64,000 bases of DNA from Cryobacterium roopkundense (GCF_014200405.1 NZ_JACHBQ010000001.1:992001-1056000), one strand, 5' to 3'; counted from the first letter of the stretch, positions 1 to 15,257 are shown. The notes: a model not told the origin generated them from the sequence alone. Numbers and translations are program-made.

Positions 1-1587
<1,587 letters not shown>

Positions 1588-1599
1588 CCCTGTCCGGAT

Positions 1600-1692
1600 G
1601 CATAACTCCGGAAAATTCTCGGCGCCCGAGCGAGGTGCACCCGTGATTCCGGGGGTCCGGATCGGGCGCGGGAGAATTTGCAGGAGTTATGC
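1600..1692. repeat. Long imperfect inverted repeat between argH and a converging gene
   Basis: Arms at about 1600-1629 and 1662-1692. The outer part GCATAACTCC pairs with GGAGTTATGC, the middle AAATTCTC with GAGAATTT, and the inner GCGCCCGA with TCGGGCGC; small mismatches separate the blocks. The two flanking genes (argH and the broken protease gene) converge on it, so it may act as a two-way terminator. It has no T-run, so a dispersed palindromic element (REP/MITE-like) is equally possible. Confidence 0.6.
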
Positions 1693-1746
1693 TCACGTGG
1701 CGCGCTCACGTGGCGCGCTTCCGTCGGGTTGGGAGGGGCGCCGCGG

Positions 1747-2517
1747 TCAGGTCGTCGGCGCTGCGGTGGCCAGGACTGCGCGTTTTTCGTCGTCAAGGTG
1801 CGGAAGGCGACTGAGCACGCGGTGCAGATACGCAATGTACGGCACGAGTACGACGACCATCAGGGCCACGAGGACGGTGTCCCACAGCGGATCGTGGTTA
1901 GTGAGGCTTCCGCTGACGTTGAAGAGAATGTGAAAGAGAACACCGGGCAGGATGCTGCGGGTGATGGCGACGCAGTAGCCCAGCGTGACGCCTATCGCGA
2001 TCGCTGCGACGAGTTGGATGAGCTGGTCGACCGGGGAATACCCGCGCAAGAGGTTGACGACATGACCGAAACGGAAAGTGAAGCCGCATAGGTAGATGGC
2101 CCGGATGACGGTCCCTCTGCTGATGATGGCTTGAAACAGGATGCCCCGAAAAATGAGCTCCTCCAGCAGCCCGACACAGATCATCACGGTGCACACGAGT
2201 ATCACGGCCTGTGACGTCAGCTCGGGGTTGATGCCCTTGCTGTATTGCAGGAACGACAGCGCCACGAGCGGTAAGTAATACGCGGCGAGGCGGAGCATTC
2301 CAAGTTGGGGGCGACGCAGCCCTTAGGAGCGCGTTCGATGGCCGACCCGCAGGTAGCCGAGCAAGACGAGAGAACACGCGATGAGCAGCAGCGCGGTGCC
2401 CACATTGGTGATGCCAATCGCTTCCGAGACAGCGTCGCCAAGGTTCACCATCGGGATGTAGCCCGCTATCCAGAGCAGTGCATGCCGGATGGGTTTGGTC
2501 TCTTGCAGTCGCCTCAT
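1747..2517 (-). pseudogene. CPBP (CAAX-type) intramembrane protease, interrupted by an in-frame stop
   Basis: One continuous minus-strand frame of 256 codons is broken by a single TAA at 2325-2323. Before it come 64 residues from the ATG at 2517 (MRRLQETKPIRH..., two hydrophobic segments). Eight codons after it an ATG at 2298 could restart and give a 183-residue product. The second part holds the family motif EELIFRG (about residue 119 of the full frame), then FRFGH and a later HILFN, the usual glutamate and histidine metal ligands of CPBP proteases, with several membrane spans. The start at 2517 has an AAAGAAAG ribosome site. Either a recent nonsense mutation or a sequencing error; the second half alone still carries all motifs. 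Confidence 0.75.
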
Positions 2518-2736
2518 GGTGCTTTCTTTCAATCTGGGCTTGCCTCCGGCCGGCCGCACTCGCGCCGGGCATTTACTCGCACCCTCATGCAACTCTCGGC
2601 GTAAGTGAGCGGGTAGTGCCGAAAGTCATACATGGTGCGGCGTCCTTCCTTGCCGACCTATCGCCATGCGAGCGCGAAGCGAGACAATGAGACAGAAAGC
2701 GACGACCGCCGGCGCAAGGAGAGCAGTGAAACCGCG

Positions 2737-3324
2737 ATGAGCTTCGACCGCAGCGTATTGACTCGGCCGTCCGTCGAGGTGGCCCCGCTTCTCTTGGGCG
2801 CGGTCCTCTCCCGCGATGGTGTCTCGGTGCGCATCACGGAGGTTGAGGCCTATCTCGGCGAAAGCGACCCCGGGTCGCATGCCTTTCGCGGCATAACCAA
2901 GCGCACTGCAACGATGTACGGCCCGCCCGGTCACGTCTACGCATATTTCAGTTACGGTATGCACGTGTGCGCCAACGTGGTCTGCTCGCCCGAAGGCGAG
3001 GCATCCGCCGTGCTTGTGCGCGGCGGAGAGATCGTTGCCGGGCTCATGGAGGCGCGGCTGCGTCGGCCGACCGCGGAGAACGACCGTGACCTCGCGCGGG
3101 GACCGGCCCGACTCACGAAGGCGCTGGGCATCGCCCTGTCCGACGATGGGGCGGACCTGAATACGGCCCCGTTCGATCTCGAGTTACCCGAACGACCGGC
3201 ATCGTTTCTCGCCGGACCACGCACGGGCGTGGGTGGTGACGGCGGGGGAGTGGCCTTCCCGTGGCGGTTCTGGATGCCCGGGGAGGCATCCGTGTCGCCC
3301 TACCGTCGCCATCCGCCTAGCTGA
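2737..3324 (+). CDS. mpg: 3-methyladenine DNA glycosylase (Mpg/AAG family)
   Basis: 195 residues from the ATG at 2737. Removes alkylated purines from DNA (base excision repair). Visible family features are the N-terminal LLGAVLSRDG, the ITEVEAYLGESDPGSHAFRG stretch holding the catalytic glutamate, the FSYGMHVCANVV segment, and RGPARLTKALGI near the C-terminus. The frame is open upstream to 2632 but the extra 35 residues are highly charged and unlike the family; an AAGGAG ribosome site lies at 2716-2721, slightly far from 2737. The gene sits two genes before tyrS, as in Mycobacterium tuberculosis (Rv1688-Rv1689), which supports the call. Confidence 0.92.
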   Translation: MSFDRSVLTRPSVEVAPLLLGAVLSRDGVSVRITEVEAYLGESDPGSHAFRGITKRTATMYGPPGHVYAYFSYGMHVCANVVCSPEGEASAVLVRGGEIVAGLMEARLRRPTAENDRDLARGPARLTKALGIALSDDGADLNTAPFDLELPERPASFLAGPRTGVGGDGGGVAFPWRFWMPGEASVSPYRRHPPS

Positions 3325-3403
3325 GAGCGGATGCCGCGGCGCAGGCGTTGCAGGGGCGGGAACCGGCGCGGGCTCCTCGCGGCGTCGACAGCGCCGCTCG
3401 GGC

Positions 3404-3994
3404 CTAACGGATAGCGAAGTGTACGAGGGCGGCGCAGGCGCAGGCCCAGATGAGGCTCGCGAAGGTGCCGATGATGAATCGCTCGCGGGATTCGGGGGAG
3501 GACAGCTCGGTGAAACGCCCGACGCCCTTGATGGCCACGACGACGGCGATTGCCTCGGGGAATCCGGCCAGGATGGCCCCGGTCACGGCGAAGCGCTCGA
3601 GCATGCCAATGGCCAGGCCGCCGCGAAGCACCTCGTGCACCGCGTTGTCCACGGCGCCGGCGGTGTCGACCAGGATGCCTCCGTGCTCGCCGGAGGCGAC
3701 GGTGCCTCGGGTGGCGAGGTTCAGGGCGAGCACGGCCATGGGAGCGCCGCCGATCACGGCCAGCGCGAGGGCGAGCATACCCAGAACGATCCCGAACGAT
3801 GACGGGCCTTCGGGCGTGGGCACGGCTGCCAATACAAGCGCGCCCGCAAGGGCGGCGCCCGACGCGATCGCGAATGCCTGCCGGTGCAGCTTGAAAGCGA
3901 GTGCCGCGCAGACGAGCGATCCCAGGGTGATGAGCAGGAGCACCACGACCCAGTAGAGGAACGTGAGTACGGTGAAGGACTCTTCGATATTCAT
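3404..3994 (-). CDS. Conserved actinobacterial membrane protein
   Basis: 196 residues with about five hydrophobic segments (residues about 10-30, 41-57, 67-90, 120-150, 175-195). Around residue 155 is a well-conserved-looking polar stretch, GRFTELSSPESRERFIIG, just before the last membrane span. Function unknown. The start overlaps the stop of the upstream SatD-like gene by 4 bases (ATGA), so the pair forms an operon and probably works together. Its 3' end faces mpg. Product assignment is limited to membrane location. Confidence 0.75.
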   Translation of the reverse strand: MNIEESFTVLTFLYWVVVLLLITLGSLVCAALAFKLHRQAFAIASGAALAGALVLAAVPTPEGPSSFGIVLGMLALALAVIGGAPMAVLALNLATRGTVASGEHGGILVDTAGAVDNAVHEVLRGGLAIGMLERFAVTGAILAGFPEAIAVVVAIKGVGRFTELSSPESRERFIIGTFASLIWACACAALVHFAIR

Positions 3995-4620
3995 GCGCGG
4001 GTGTCCTTGTCACTGGATGAGCGGTCGAGATTCTCTAGCAGCCTAACGATCGCGGGGCGTGCCGTTTGCTCGACACGAAACTGGGTGGCTTTCACGCGCT
4101 GGCTGACCGCTGCGGTGGAGATGCCCAGCATTGCTGCGATGTCCACCTGGCTCAGGCCCTTCTCCAACAAGTCCACAGCCTCCCACCCTTCCTCGGACCG
4201 GCGTTGGCGCAGCAAGAGCAGCATAGCGAGGAGGGCTTCCACCTGGTTGGCGGTCAATACAGGCTGCGGGGCGGTCGGCATTTCGATGGCCACATGAGCA
4301 TCCGCCTTCTTGGCACGGGTCACTGCGTTTCGGGCGGCGATGAAGGCCTCGCCGGAGGCCTGGCGGGTGGACGCTGGCAGGGGCATTCGCACCTGGCCGA
4401 TACCGAGCCCAACGCTCCAGTACCCGGACCGATGCAGAATCAGGATGACGTTGAGGGCGATCTCAGGGTCCGTGATCAACATCTGGATCTCATCACCGGA
4501 CGTCTGGTCGGGCGGCAGGGCAAATTCGTCGCCGTAGCGGGCTCCGAGTGCGGCCATCATATCGCCGGCGCGGTCGCGATCGTGTCGACTGTCGATCTGG
4601 TCTGCGGTGATGACGAACAT
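3991..4620 (-). CDS. SatD-family protein with C-terminal helix-turn-helix
   Basis: 209 residues. The N-terminus MFVITADQIDSRHDRDR resembles the SatD family (associated with the SatE membrane protein in streptococci). The last third holds a helix-turn-helix: LSQVDIAAMLGISTAAVSQR at about residues 155-174, followed by a basic region, so DNA binding is likely. The partner downstream is a membrane protein joined by an ATGA overlap, the same arrangement as satD-satE. It is divergent from tyrS across an AT-rich region of about 110 bases that must hold promoters for both. The ligand or target is unknown. Confidence 0.65.
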   Translation of the reverse strand: MFVITADQIDSRHDRDRAGDMMAALGARYGDEFALPPDQTSGDEIQMLITDPEIALNVILILHRSGYWSVGLGIGQVRMPLPASTRQASGEAFIAARNAVTRAKKADAHVAIEMPTAPQPVLTANQVEALLAMLLLLRQRRSEEGWEAVDLLEKGLSQVDIAAMLGISTAAVSQRVKATQFRVEQTARPAIVRLLENLDRSSSDKDTRA

Positions 4621-4722
4621 GGATGTAAGTTTCTAGCATTGATTCATAAAAATCAAGTCTCAACACTGAATATATACAATATAGGTCATGGTACTTAATT
4701 CAGCCAGAGCTCGCGGCGCTGG

Positions 4723-4728
4723 TAATCT
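4723..4728 (+). promoter_or_regulatory. -10 box for a leaderless tyrS mRNA
   Basis: TAATCT followed by six bases and then the GTG start of tyrS at 4735. This spacing puts the transcription start at or next to the start codon. No ribosome-binding site lies before the GTG. The same TAnnnT plus 6-8 bases pattern recurs before four other starts in this window. Confidence 0.5.
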
Positions 4729-4734
4729 GGGCCT

Positions 4735-6036
4735 GTGTCAGACCCAACCATCCTCAGCAAGCAGACCAATGATTCCTCCTTCGATAACGTCTGGGAGGAG
4801 ATCACGTGGCGCGGCCTCGTGCATGTCTCCACCGACGAGGCGGAGTTGCGCACACTGCTCGCCGGGGAACCCATCACCTATTACTGCGGGTTCGACCCCA
4901 CCGCGGCAAGCCTGCACCTCGGCAACCTCGTGCAGCTGCTGCTCATGCGCCGGCTGCAGCTCGCCGGCCACCGCCCGCTCGGTCTCGTGGGAGGGTCGAC
5001 CGGCCTGATCGGCGACCCGCGGCCGACCGCCGAACGCACGCTCACCCCGGTAGAAACTGTCACCGAATGGGTCGGCTACCTTCAGGCCCAGGTGTCGCGA
5101 TTCCTCAGCTCCGAGGGTGAGAACGCAGTCACCCTGGTGAACAACCTCGATTGGACCGCCCCGTTGTCCGCCATCGATTTCCTGCGTGAAATCGGCAAGT
5201 ACTTCCGTGTGGGCACCATGCTCAAGAAGGACGCCGTCAGCGCGCGCCTCAACTCGGATGCCGGGATCAGCTACACGGAGTTCAGCTACCAAATTCTGCA
5301 GGGCCTCGACTTTCTCGAGCTTTTCCGGAGTTACGGGTGCGTCTTGCAGACCGGGGGAAGTGACCAGTGGGGCAACCTCACAAGCGGCACCGACCTGATT
5401 CGCCGGGCAGAAGGCACCAGCGTGCACGCGATCGGCACTCCGCTGATTACCAACAGCGACGGTACGAAGTTCGGCAAGAGCGAGGGCAACGCCATCTGGC
5501 TCGACCCCAAGCTCACGAGCCCGTACGCCTTCTACCAATTCTGGCTGAACACCGACGACGCCGACGTGGTTTTTCGCCTCAAGATTTTCACGTTCCTGAG
5601 CAAGATCGAGATCGAGCGGCTCGCGCTGGCCGTCGACACTGAACCCTTCAAGCGGGAGGCCCAGCGCACGCTCGCCTTCGAGGTGACGAGCCTCGTACAC
5701 GGCGTGGCCGCGACGGATGCCGCGATCAATGCCGCGCAGGCCCTCTTCGGTCAGGGAGACCTGAGCGATCTGGACCCGGACACCCTTGAAGCCGCACTGC
5801 GCGAACTGCCGAATACGACCACAGCGCCACACGCATCCGTTGTGCAGCTACTCCTCGACACCGGTCTTACGAAGAGCCTCGGTGAGGCCCGTCGCGCAGT
5901 GGCCCAGGGCGGCGTGTACCTGAACAACGTCAAGGTTGCCAGCGACGAGGAAACCATCGAAGGTAACGTACTCCCCGGGGGAGTGGCGGTACTCCGCCGC
6001 GGCAAGAAGACCCTCGCCGGCGTCTTCGTTCAGTAG
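4735..6036 (+). CDS. tyrS: Tyrosyl-tRNA synthetase
   Basis: 433 residues, bacterial TyrRS length. Charges tRNA-Tyr with tyrosine. The class I HIGH motif appears as LHLGN at about residues 60-64 after CGFDPTAAS, and the KMSKS motif as KFGKS at about residues 244-248. The C-terminal 60 residues form an S4 RNA-binding domain (SLGEARRAVAQGGVYLNN). The GTG at 4735 is chosen because the frame has no closer start and a -10 box sits just upstream, consistent with a leaderless message. In related actinobacteria tyrS is followed directly by the TPR-protein gene; here the rRNA operon lies between them. Confidence 0.95.
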   Translation: MSDPTILSKQTNDSSFDNVWEEITWRGLVHVSTDEAELRTLLAGEPITYYCGFDPTAASLHLGNLVQLLLMRRLQLAGHRPLGLVGGSTGLIGDPRPTAERTLTPVETVTEWVGYLQAQVSRFLSSEGENAVTLVNNLDWTAPLSAIDFLREIGKYFRVGTMLKKDAVSARLNSDAGISYTEFSYQILQGLDFLELFRSYGCVLQTGGSDQWGNLTSGTDLIRRAEGTSVHAIGTPLITNSDGTKFGKSEGNAIWLDPKLTSPYAFYQFWLNTDDADVVFRLKIFTFLSKIEIERLALAVDTEPFKREAQRTLAFEVTSLVHGVAATDAAINAAQALFGQGDLSDLDPDTLEAALRELPNTTTAPHASVVQLLLDTGLTKSLGEARRAVAQGGVYLNNVKVASDEETIEGNVLPGGVAVLRRGKKTLAGVFVQ

Positions 6037-6105
6037 GGCAAGAGGGTGTTTCCGGCTTGTTTTCGGCGAGTTGCGAACGCGACACGCCCGGGATGAGATC
6101 GCGAG

Positions 6106-6134
6106 TTGCGGCCCCCGGGGATTCACCGTAATGT
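6106..6134 (+). promoter_or_regulatory. Candidate rRNA operon promoter
   Basis: TTGCGG at 6106-6111, a 17-base spacer, then TAATGT at 6129-6134. It lies about 420 bases before the 16S gene in a region with no credible gene. Other promoters may exist between 6135 and 6290; this is the best-spaced pair I can see. Confidence 0.4.
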
Positions 6135-6296
6135 CATCTAAGTCACCCCACAGGTTCGGAAAGCGGAAGTGCTTACCGGCCTCATGCGGGACAAATCCCA
6201 AGTCAAGATAAAGCGAGTTTCTCGCGTTTCTGGCCTGGTTAGTGAAGTGCTTCAGTGCAATGGTCTGTGTGGCCGGCGGCTGGGTGCGTCCGATCC

Positions 6297-6316
6297 TTGA
6301 GAACTCAACAGCGTGC
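6297..6316 (+). promoter_or_regulatory. rRNA leader element
   Basis: TTGAGAACTCAACAGCGTGC is the leader sequence commonly seen upstream of actinobacterial rRNA genes, linked to processing or antitermination of the rRNA transcript. A related piece (CTTTGAGAACTACACAGTGG) recurs at about 8403-8422 before the 23S gene, as expected for a repeated leader. The rest of 6037-6557 holds no gene I can support. Confidence 0.55.
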
Positions 6317-6557
6317 ACAATGTCAAATGCCAAAAACCTCGTGGTTGTGGTCCCGTTTCTAGCGGGTAGCAGCCAATGAGATTCCTTTGGAATAACAATT
6401 GAAAGTCGTGGTTTCGATCACGCAAACAAACAAAGCAAGTCAGTAATGATTTGTTCTGTCAGTTTCAAACTTGCAGTTTCTTGGCCTATTCCGGCTGGTT
6501 ATTGCACTAGATGGGCACCGTGTTTGTATTTATATGGATTCGGGAGCTATTCAAACA

Positions 6558-11682
<5,125 letters not shown>

Positions 11683-11793
11683 TAACACTCAGTTTGAAGA
11701 AGCTGCTATGCGTCCACTATGTGGTTCTCGATGTACGGTCGAGAACAACAACTAAATACTATTTGTATGAGTTTGTTCGAACCATCGAAAGAT

Positions 11794-11913
11794 GTTTCGG
11801 CGGCTATAGCAAGAGGGAAACGCCCGGTCACATTCCGAACCCGGAAGCTAAGACTCTTTGCGCCGATGGTACTGCAGGGGGGACCCTGTGGGAGAGTAGG
11901 ACACCGCCGGACT
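11794..11913 (+). rRNA. rrf: 5S ribosomal RNA
   Basis: About 120 bases. The 5' GTTTCGGCGG pairs with the 3' CCGCCGGACT to form helix I, and CCCGGTCACATTCCGAACCC is the universal 5S core. It lies about 110 bases after the 23S gene and is followed at once by a strong hairpin terminator. Confidence 0.95.
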
Positions 11914-11929
11914 TAACTTAGAAACAAGC

Positions 11930-11958
11930 AAAATGGCCACCCGATGGGTGGCCATTTT
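11930..11958 (+). terminator. rRNA operon terminator
   Basis: A perfect 13-base stem (AAAATGGCCACCC / GGGTGGCCATTTT) with a three-base loop GAT, 16 bases after the 5S gene. The A/T ends make it work as a Rho-independent terminator with the T-run inside the stem. Confidence 0.9.
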
Positions 11959-12019
11959 GCGTTAAGGCTTAGGCTATTGAAGGCGTCGACAAGACGTTAC
12001 TAATTACACAGGAGACACA

Positions 12020-14137
12020 GTGAGCCCTTCAGGAACGCACGGCGACGACGCACGCAACGGCCGGGACGACCGCCGCGCAAGCGGAAACCAGAGCGGACGC
12101 CCCCAGGGGGCCCGCGACGGTGCCACCGGCGCGCCTCGTTCCGGAGGCTACGAGGGCCGTTCGCAGCGCCCGCCGCAGGGTGGCGACCGTGCTCCCTACC
12201 GTGGCAACAGCGAGCGCCCGTCCGGTGGAAACGACCGCGCTCCGTACCGCGGAAACTCGGATCGCCCGCAGCAGGGCGGTGACCGTGCTCCTTACCGTGG
12301 CAACAGCGAGCGTCCGTCCGGCGGCAACGACCGCGCTCCGTACCGCGGAAATTCCGACCGTCCGTCGTATGGCGACCGTCCCCAGCGTGACGGTGACCGT
12401 CCGTCGTACCGCGGCAGCAACGACCGTCCGTCCAGCGGTGGCGACCGTGCTCCCTACCGTGGCAACAGCGAGCGCCCGTCCGGCGGCAACGACCGCGCCC
12501 CGTACCGTGGCAACAACGACCGCCCGCAGCAGGGCGGCGACCGTGCTCCCTACCGTGGCAACAGCGAGCGTCCGTCCGGCGGCAACGACCGCGCTCCGTA
12601 CCGCGGAAACTCCGACCGTCCGTCGTATGGCGACCGTCCCCAGCGTGACGGTGACCGTCCGTCGTACCGCGGCAACAACGACCGTCCGTCCAGCGGTGGC
12701 GACCGTGCTCCCTACCGTGGCAACAGCGAGCGTCCCTCCGGTGGAAACGACCGTGCTCCGTACCGCGGCAACTCGGATCGCCCGCAGCAGGGCGGCGACC
12801 GTGCTCCCTACCGTGGCAACAACGAGCGTCCGTCGTACGGCGACCGTCCCCAGCGCGACGGCGACCGTCCCGCGTACCGCGGCAACTCCGACCGACCCCA
12901 GCAGGGTGGCGAGCGTCCTCCGTACCGTGGCAACGGCGATCGTCCCGCCTACAAGGGCAATTCCGACCGTCCTTCGACGGGGGACCGCCCGGCGTACCGC
13001 GGAAACTTTGATCGACCGGCGACCGGTGACCACCGCCCCGCGTACAAGGGCAACTCCGATCGTCCGTCCGGTTCCGGTGAGCGCAAGCCCTGGGCCAAAG
13101 ACGGCGAACGCTCCGAGCGTCCGCGCCAGGATGGCGACCGTCGTCCAGGCGGCATGGCCACCCAGCGCGGCGGAAATCCGAACCGCGCCGGTGCCCCCCG
13201 CGATGCCGGCAAGAAGCTCTGGACCAAAGACGGCGCTCCCGCCCGCAACGACCGCGATGCCCGGGTCGTTGAAGAGGAAATGACCGAAGAGCAGCGGATG
13301 CAGCGCGAGCTGCGTGCCGTTCGCCCTCGTCACGATGACCCGGAACTGCCCGACGATATCTCGGCGCAGGATCTCGATCGCATCGCCCGCAACGAACTCA
13401 AGACCCTGACCAAGGAGAACGCCGAGACAGTCGGGCGTCACCTGGCCATGGCGGCCCGCGTCATCGACGAGAACCCGGCGCTGGCTCACCAGCACGTGAT
13501 GAGCGCGGCTCGCCGCGCCGGCCGCATCGGCGTCGTTCGCGAGAGTCTGGCCATTACGGCCTACGCCACGGGCGATTTTGCCCTCGCGCTGCGTGAGCTG
13601 CGCACCTACCGCCGTATCTCAGGCTCCAACGACCAGCTGGCCCTCATGGTCGACAGCGAGCGTGGCGTCGGCCGGCCCGACCGCGCCCTCGAGCTCGGCC
13701 GTTCCGTCGACCGCAGCACGCTGCCAGCCGGCGTGCAGGTCTCACTGGCGATCGCAATGTCCGGCGCGCGCCTCGACCTCGGCGAAACGGATGCCGCGCT
13801 CGGCGAGCTTGAGATTCCGCAGCTGGACCCGAACACGGCGTTCTCCTACAGCCCCGAACTGTTCGTGGCCTATGCAGAGGTGCTGAACGAGCTCGGGCGC
13901 GAAGCGGAAGCCGAGACCTGGCTCGAACGCGCCGAGCGCGCGGACGCCGCCCTCGGGTCGACCGGTGACGTGGACGAGACCATCGAGATCCTCGAGATCG
14001 AAGAAGACGACGACGACGCACTCGCAGAAGACGCCTCCGACGCCGGCGACGACGAGGGTGACGAGGACGCAGAATCTGAGACTGTGCACGCCGACGCCGA
14101 CGCCGACGCCGTGTCTGACGACGAGCGCGACCAGTAA
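12020..14137 (+). CDS. Large Arg/Gly/Asp/Tyr-rich repeat protein with C-terminal TPR-like domain
   Basis: 705 residues in three parts. Residues about 1-50 are polar linker. Residues about 54-350 consist of 14-16-residue repeats built on DRAPYRGNSxRPxx, with an 86-residue higher-order unit. Residues about 415-640 are a helical TPR-like domain (LAHQHVMSAARRAGRIGVVR, ALRELRTYRR, ALELGRSVDRS), and the tail is strongly acidic. The C-terminal domain and the place (before the HAD phosphatase and tlyA) match the Rv1691 family of unknown function; the repeat region looks intrinsically disordered and RNA-binding-like (inference). The GTG at 12020 has a CAGGAG ribosome site five bases away. It is the first gene after the rRNA terminator. 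Confidence 0.85.
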   Translation: MSPSGTHGDDARNGRDDRRASGNQSGRPQGARDGATGAPRSGGYEGRSQRPPQGGDRAPYRGNSERPSGGNDRAPYRGNSDRPQQGGDRAPYRGNSERPSGGNDRAPYRGNSDRPSYGDRPQRDGDRPSYRGSNDRPSSGGDRAPYRGNSERPSGGNDRAPYRGNNDRPQQGGDRAPYRGNSERPSGGNDRAPYRGNSDRPSYGDRPQRDGDRPSYRGNNDRPSSGGDRAPYRGNSERPSGGNDRAPYRGNSDRPQQGGDRAPYRGNNERPSYGDRPQRDGDRPAYRGNSDRPQQGGERPPYRGNGDRPAYKGNSDRPSTGDRPAYRGNFDRPATGDHRPAYKGNSDRPSGSGERKPWAKDGERSERPRQDGDRRPGGMATQRGGNPNRAGAPRDAGKKLWTKDGAPARNDRDARVVEEEMTEEQRMQRELRAVRPRHDDPELPDDISAQDLDRIARNELKTLTKENAETVGRHLAMAARVIDENPALAHQHVMSAARRAGRIGVVRESLAITAYATGDFALALRELRTYRRISGSNDQLALMVDSERGVGRPDRALELGRSVDRSTLPAGVQVSLAIAMSGARLDLGETDAALGELEIPQLDPNTAFSYSPELFVAYAEVLNELGREAEAETWLERAERADAALGSTGDVDETIEILEIEEDDDDALAEDASDAGDDEGDEDAESETVHADADADAVSDDERDQ
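12179..13075 (+). repeat. Tandem 258-base repeats inside the repeat-protein gene
   Basis: The 258-base unit (86 codons) starts at 12179, 12437 and 12695, the third copy being shortened and then decaying into single 14-16-codon units up to about 13075. Within each unit the 48-base subunit encoding GGDRAPYRGNSERPSG recurs. Copies differ mostly at third codon positions, so both recent duplication and selection on the protein are visible. Confidence 0.9.
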
Positions 14138-14141
14138 CGCC

Positions 14142-15248
14142 GTGGGGAGTATCTTCCGGAAGAGAAGGGTCTCGACAGAGGTCTCGACAAGCCACCGGGT
14201 CGAGCCTGCGGGGGCCTCGACCCAGGCCACCAGCGCCGGGGCGGAGGCGACGCCGCTCGCGGGCATCGACGTGCTGCTCGCGGACCTCGACGGCGTCGTG
14301 TACGCCGGGCCTGCGGCGATCCCATTCGCGGTGGACAGCCTCAACCGCGCTGCGGAAACCGTGCGGGTGGGCTACATCACGAACAACGCCTCGCGAACCG
14401 ACCAGTCCGTGGCGGACCACCTCACGGACCTCGGCCTCACGGTGGGGGCGACGGATGTCGTCACATCGCCCCAGGCTGCCGTGCGGTTGCTCGCGGCGGA
14501 GGTGCCTGCCGGCGCCCGCATTCTCGTGGTCGGCGGCGAAGGCCTCGTCTCTGAGGTTGAAAAGGGCGGGTTCGTGGTGACTCGATCGGCCGATGACAAC
14601 CCGGCAGCCGTCATTCAGGGCTTCGCGCCCGACGTGGGTTGGGCACACCTCGCCGAGGCCTCTTTTGCTCTGAGCCCGGACGGCCCGACCGCAGGCATTC
14701 CGTGGATCGCCACGAACACGGATTGGACCATTCCGGTGGCCCGGGGCATAGCGCCCGGCAACGGCACGCTCGTCTCGGCCGTGCACACCGCCGTCGGCCG
14801 CTTGCCGATCGTGGCGGGCAAGCCGGAGGCGGCGATTTTCGTGGAGGCCGTCAACCGCTTTGGCGCGAGCACGGCGTTGTTCATCGGCGACCGGCTGGAC
14901 ACCGACATCCTCGGCGCAAACCGCGCCGGAATTCCGGCCGTCTTGGTGCTGACCGGCATCGACCGAGCCAAGCAGGCTCTCGCGGCCGACGCCGACTCCC
15001 GCCCCGCCTTCCTGCTCACTGACCTGCGGCAACTGCACGAGCCGTACCCCGAAACCGTGTTCTCGAAAGACGGCTCCTCGGCGACCGTGGCGGGCGCGAG
15101 CGTCAGCATCCGTGGCAACAACGTGGAGATCACGAAAGACGGCGATGGCGGCATCAACCTGCTGCGCGCGGCCTGTGCCGTGATCTGGAACTCGGGGCGC
15201 CCAATTTATGGCCTCAACGTTCCCGAGCGACTGTATGTGGCGCAGTAG
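14142..15248 (+). CDS. HAD-superfamily (class IIA) sugar phosphatase
   Basis: 368 residues from the GTG at 14142, five bases after the previous stop. The HAD nucleophile motif is LLADLDGVVYAG (about residues 45-56), motif II is the YITNNAS segment, and the C-terminal GDRLDTDILGANRAG provides the magnesium-binding aspartates. This fits the NagD/p-nitrophenylphosphatase-like class IIA, which removes phosphate from small molecules; the substrate is unknown. The Mycobacterium tuberculosis counterpart by position is Rv1692, described as a glycerol-3-phosphate phosphatase. The first 35 residues are encoded partly by a dispersed palindromic repeat (14168-14222), so the true start may be later. Confidence 0.85.
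   Translation: MGSIFRKRRVSTEVSTSHRVEPAGASTQATSAGAEATPLAGIDVLLADLDGVVYAGPAAIPFAVDSLNRAAETVRVGYITNNASRTDQSVADHLTDLGLTVGATDVVTSPQAAVRLLAAEVPAGARILVVGGEGLVSEVEKGGFVVTRSADDNPAAVIQGFAPDVGWAHLAEASFALSPDGPTAGIPWIATNTDWTIPVARGIAPGNGTLVSAVHTAVGRLPIVAGKPEAAIFVEAVNRFGASTALFIGDRLDTDILGANRAGIPAVLVLTGIDRAKQALAADADSRPAFLLTDLRQLHEPYPETVFSKDGSSATVAGASVSIRGNNVEITKDGDGGINLLRAACAVIWNSGRPIYGLNVPERLYVAQ
14168..14222. repeat. Dispersed TCGAC/GTCGAG palindromic element
   Basis: GGTCTCGACA occurs twice, followed by CCGGGTCGAGCC and a further CCTCGACC, forming an imperfect palindrome. A related half element, GGTCGAGCCTGTCGAG, lies at 29406-29421 after der. Such elements are common between genes in this group, but this copy sits inside the 5' coding part of the phosphatase gene. 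Confidence 0.5.
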
Positions 15249-15251
15249 CCT
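15246..15251 (+). promoter_or_regulatory. -10 box before a leaderless small gene
   Basis: TAGCCT, overlapping the stop codon of the phosphatase gene, then six bases and a GTG start at 15258. No ribosome-binding site precedes the GTG. It may give tlyA an internal promoter. Confidence 0.45.
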
Positions 15252-15257
15252 AGATAC

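Noticed and set aside
12179..13075. Direct repeats that could suggest a CRISPR array
   Set aside because: The repeats are contiguous without unique spacers, in frame, and code for protein repeats; no cas genes are near.
12029..13495. Long minus-strand open frame of 488 codons opposite the repeat-protein gene
   Set aside because: It is the mirror of the DRAPYRGN repeats and reads as Val/Ala/Arg low-complexity sequence; the plus-strand gene has a ribosome site, a TPR-like domain and conserved position.
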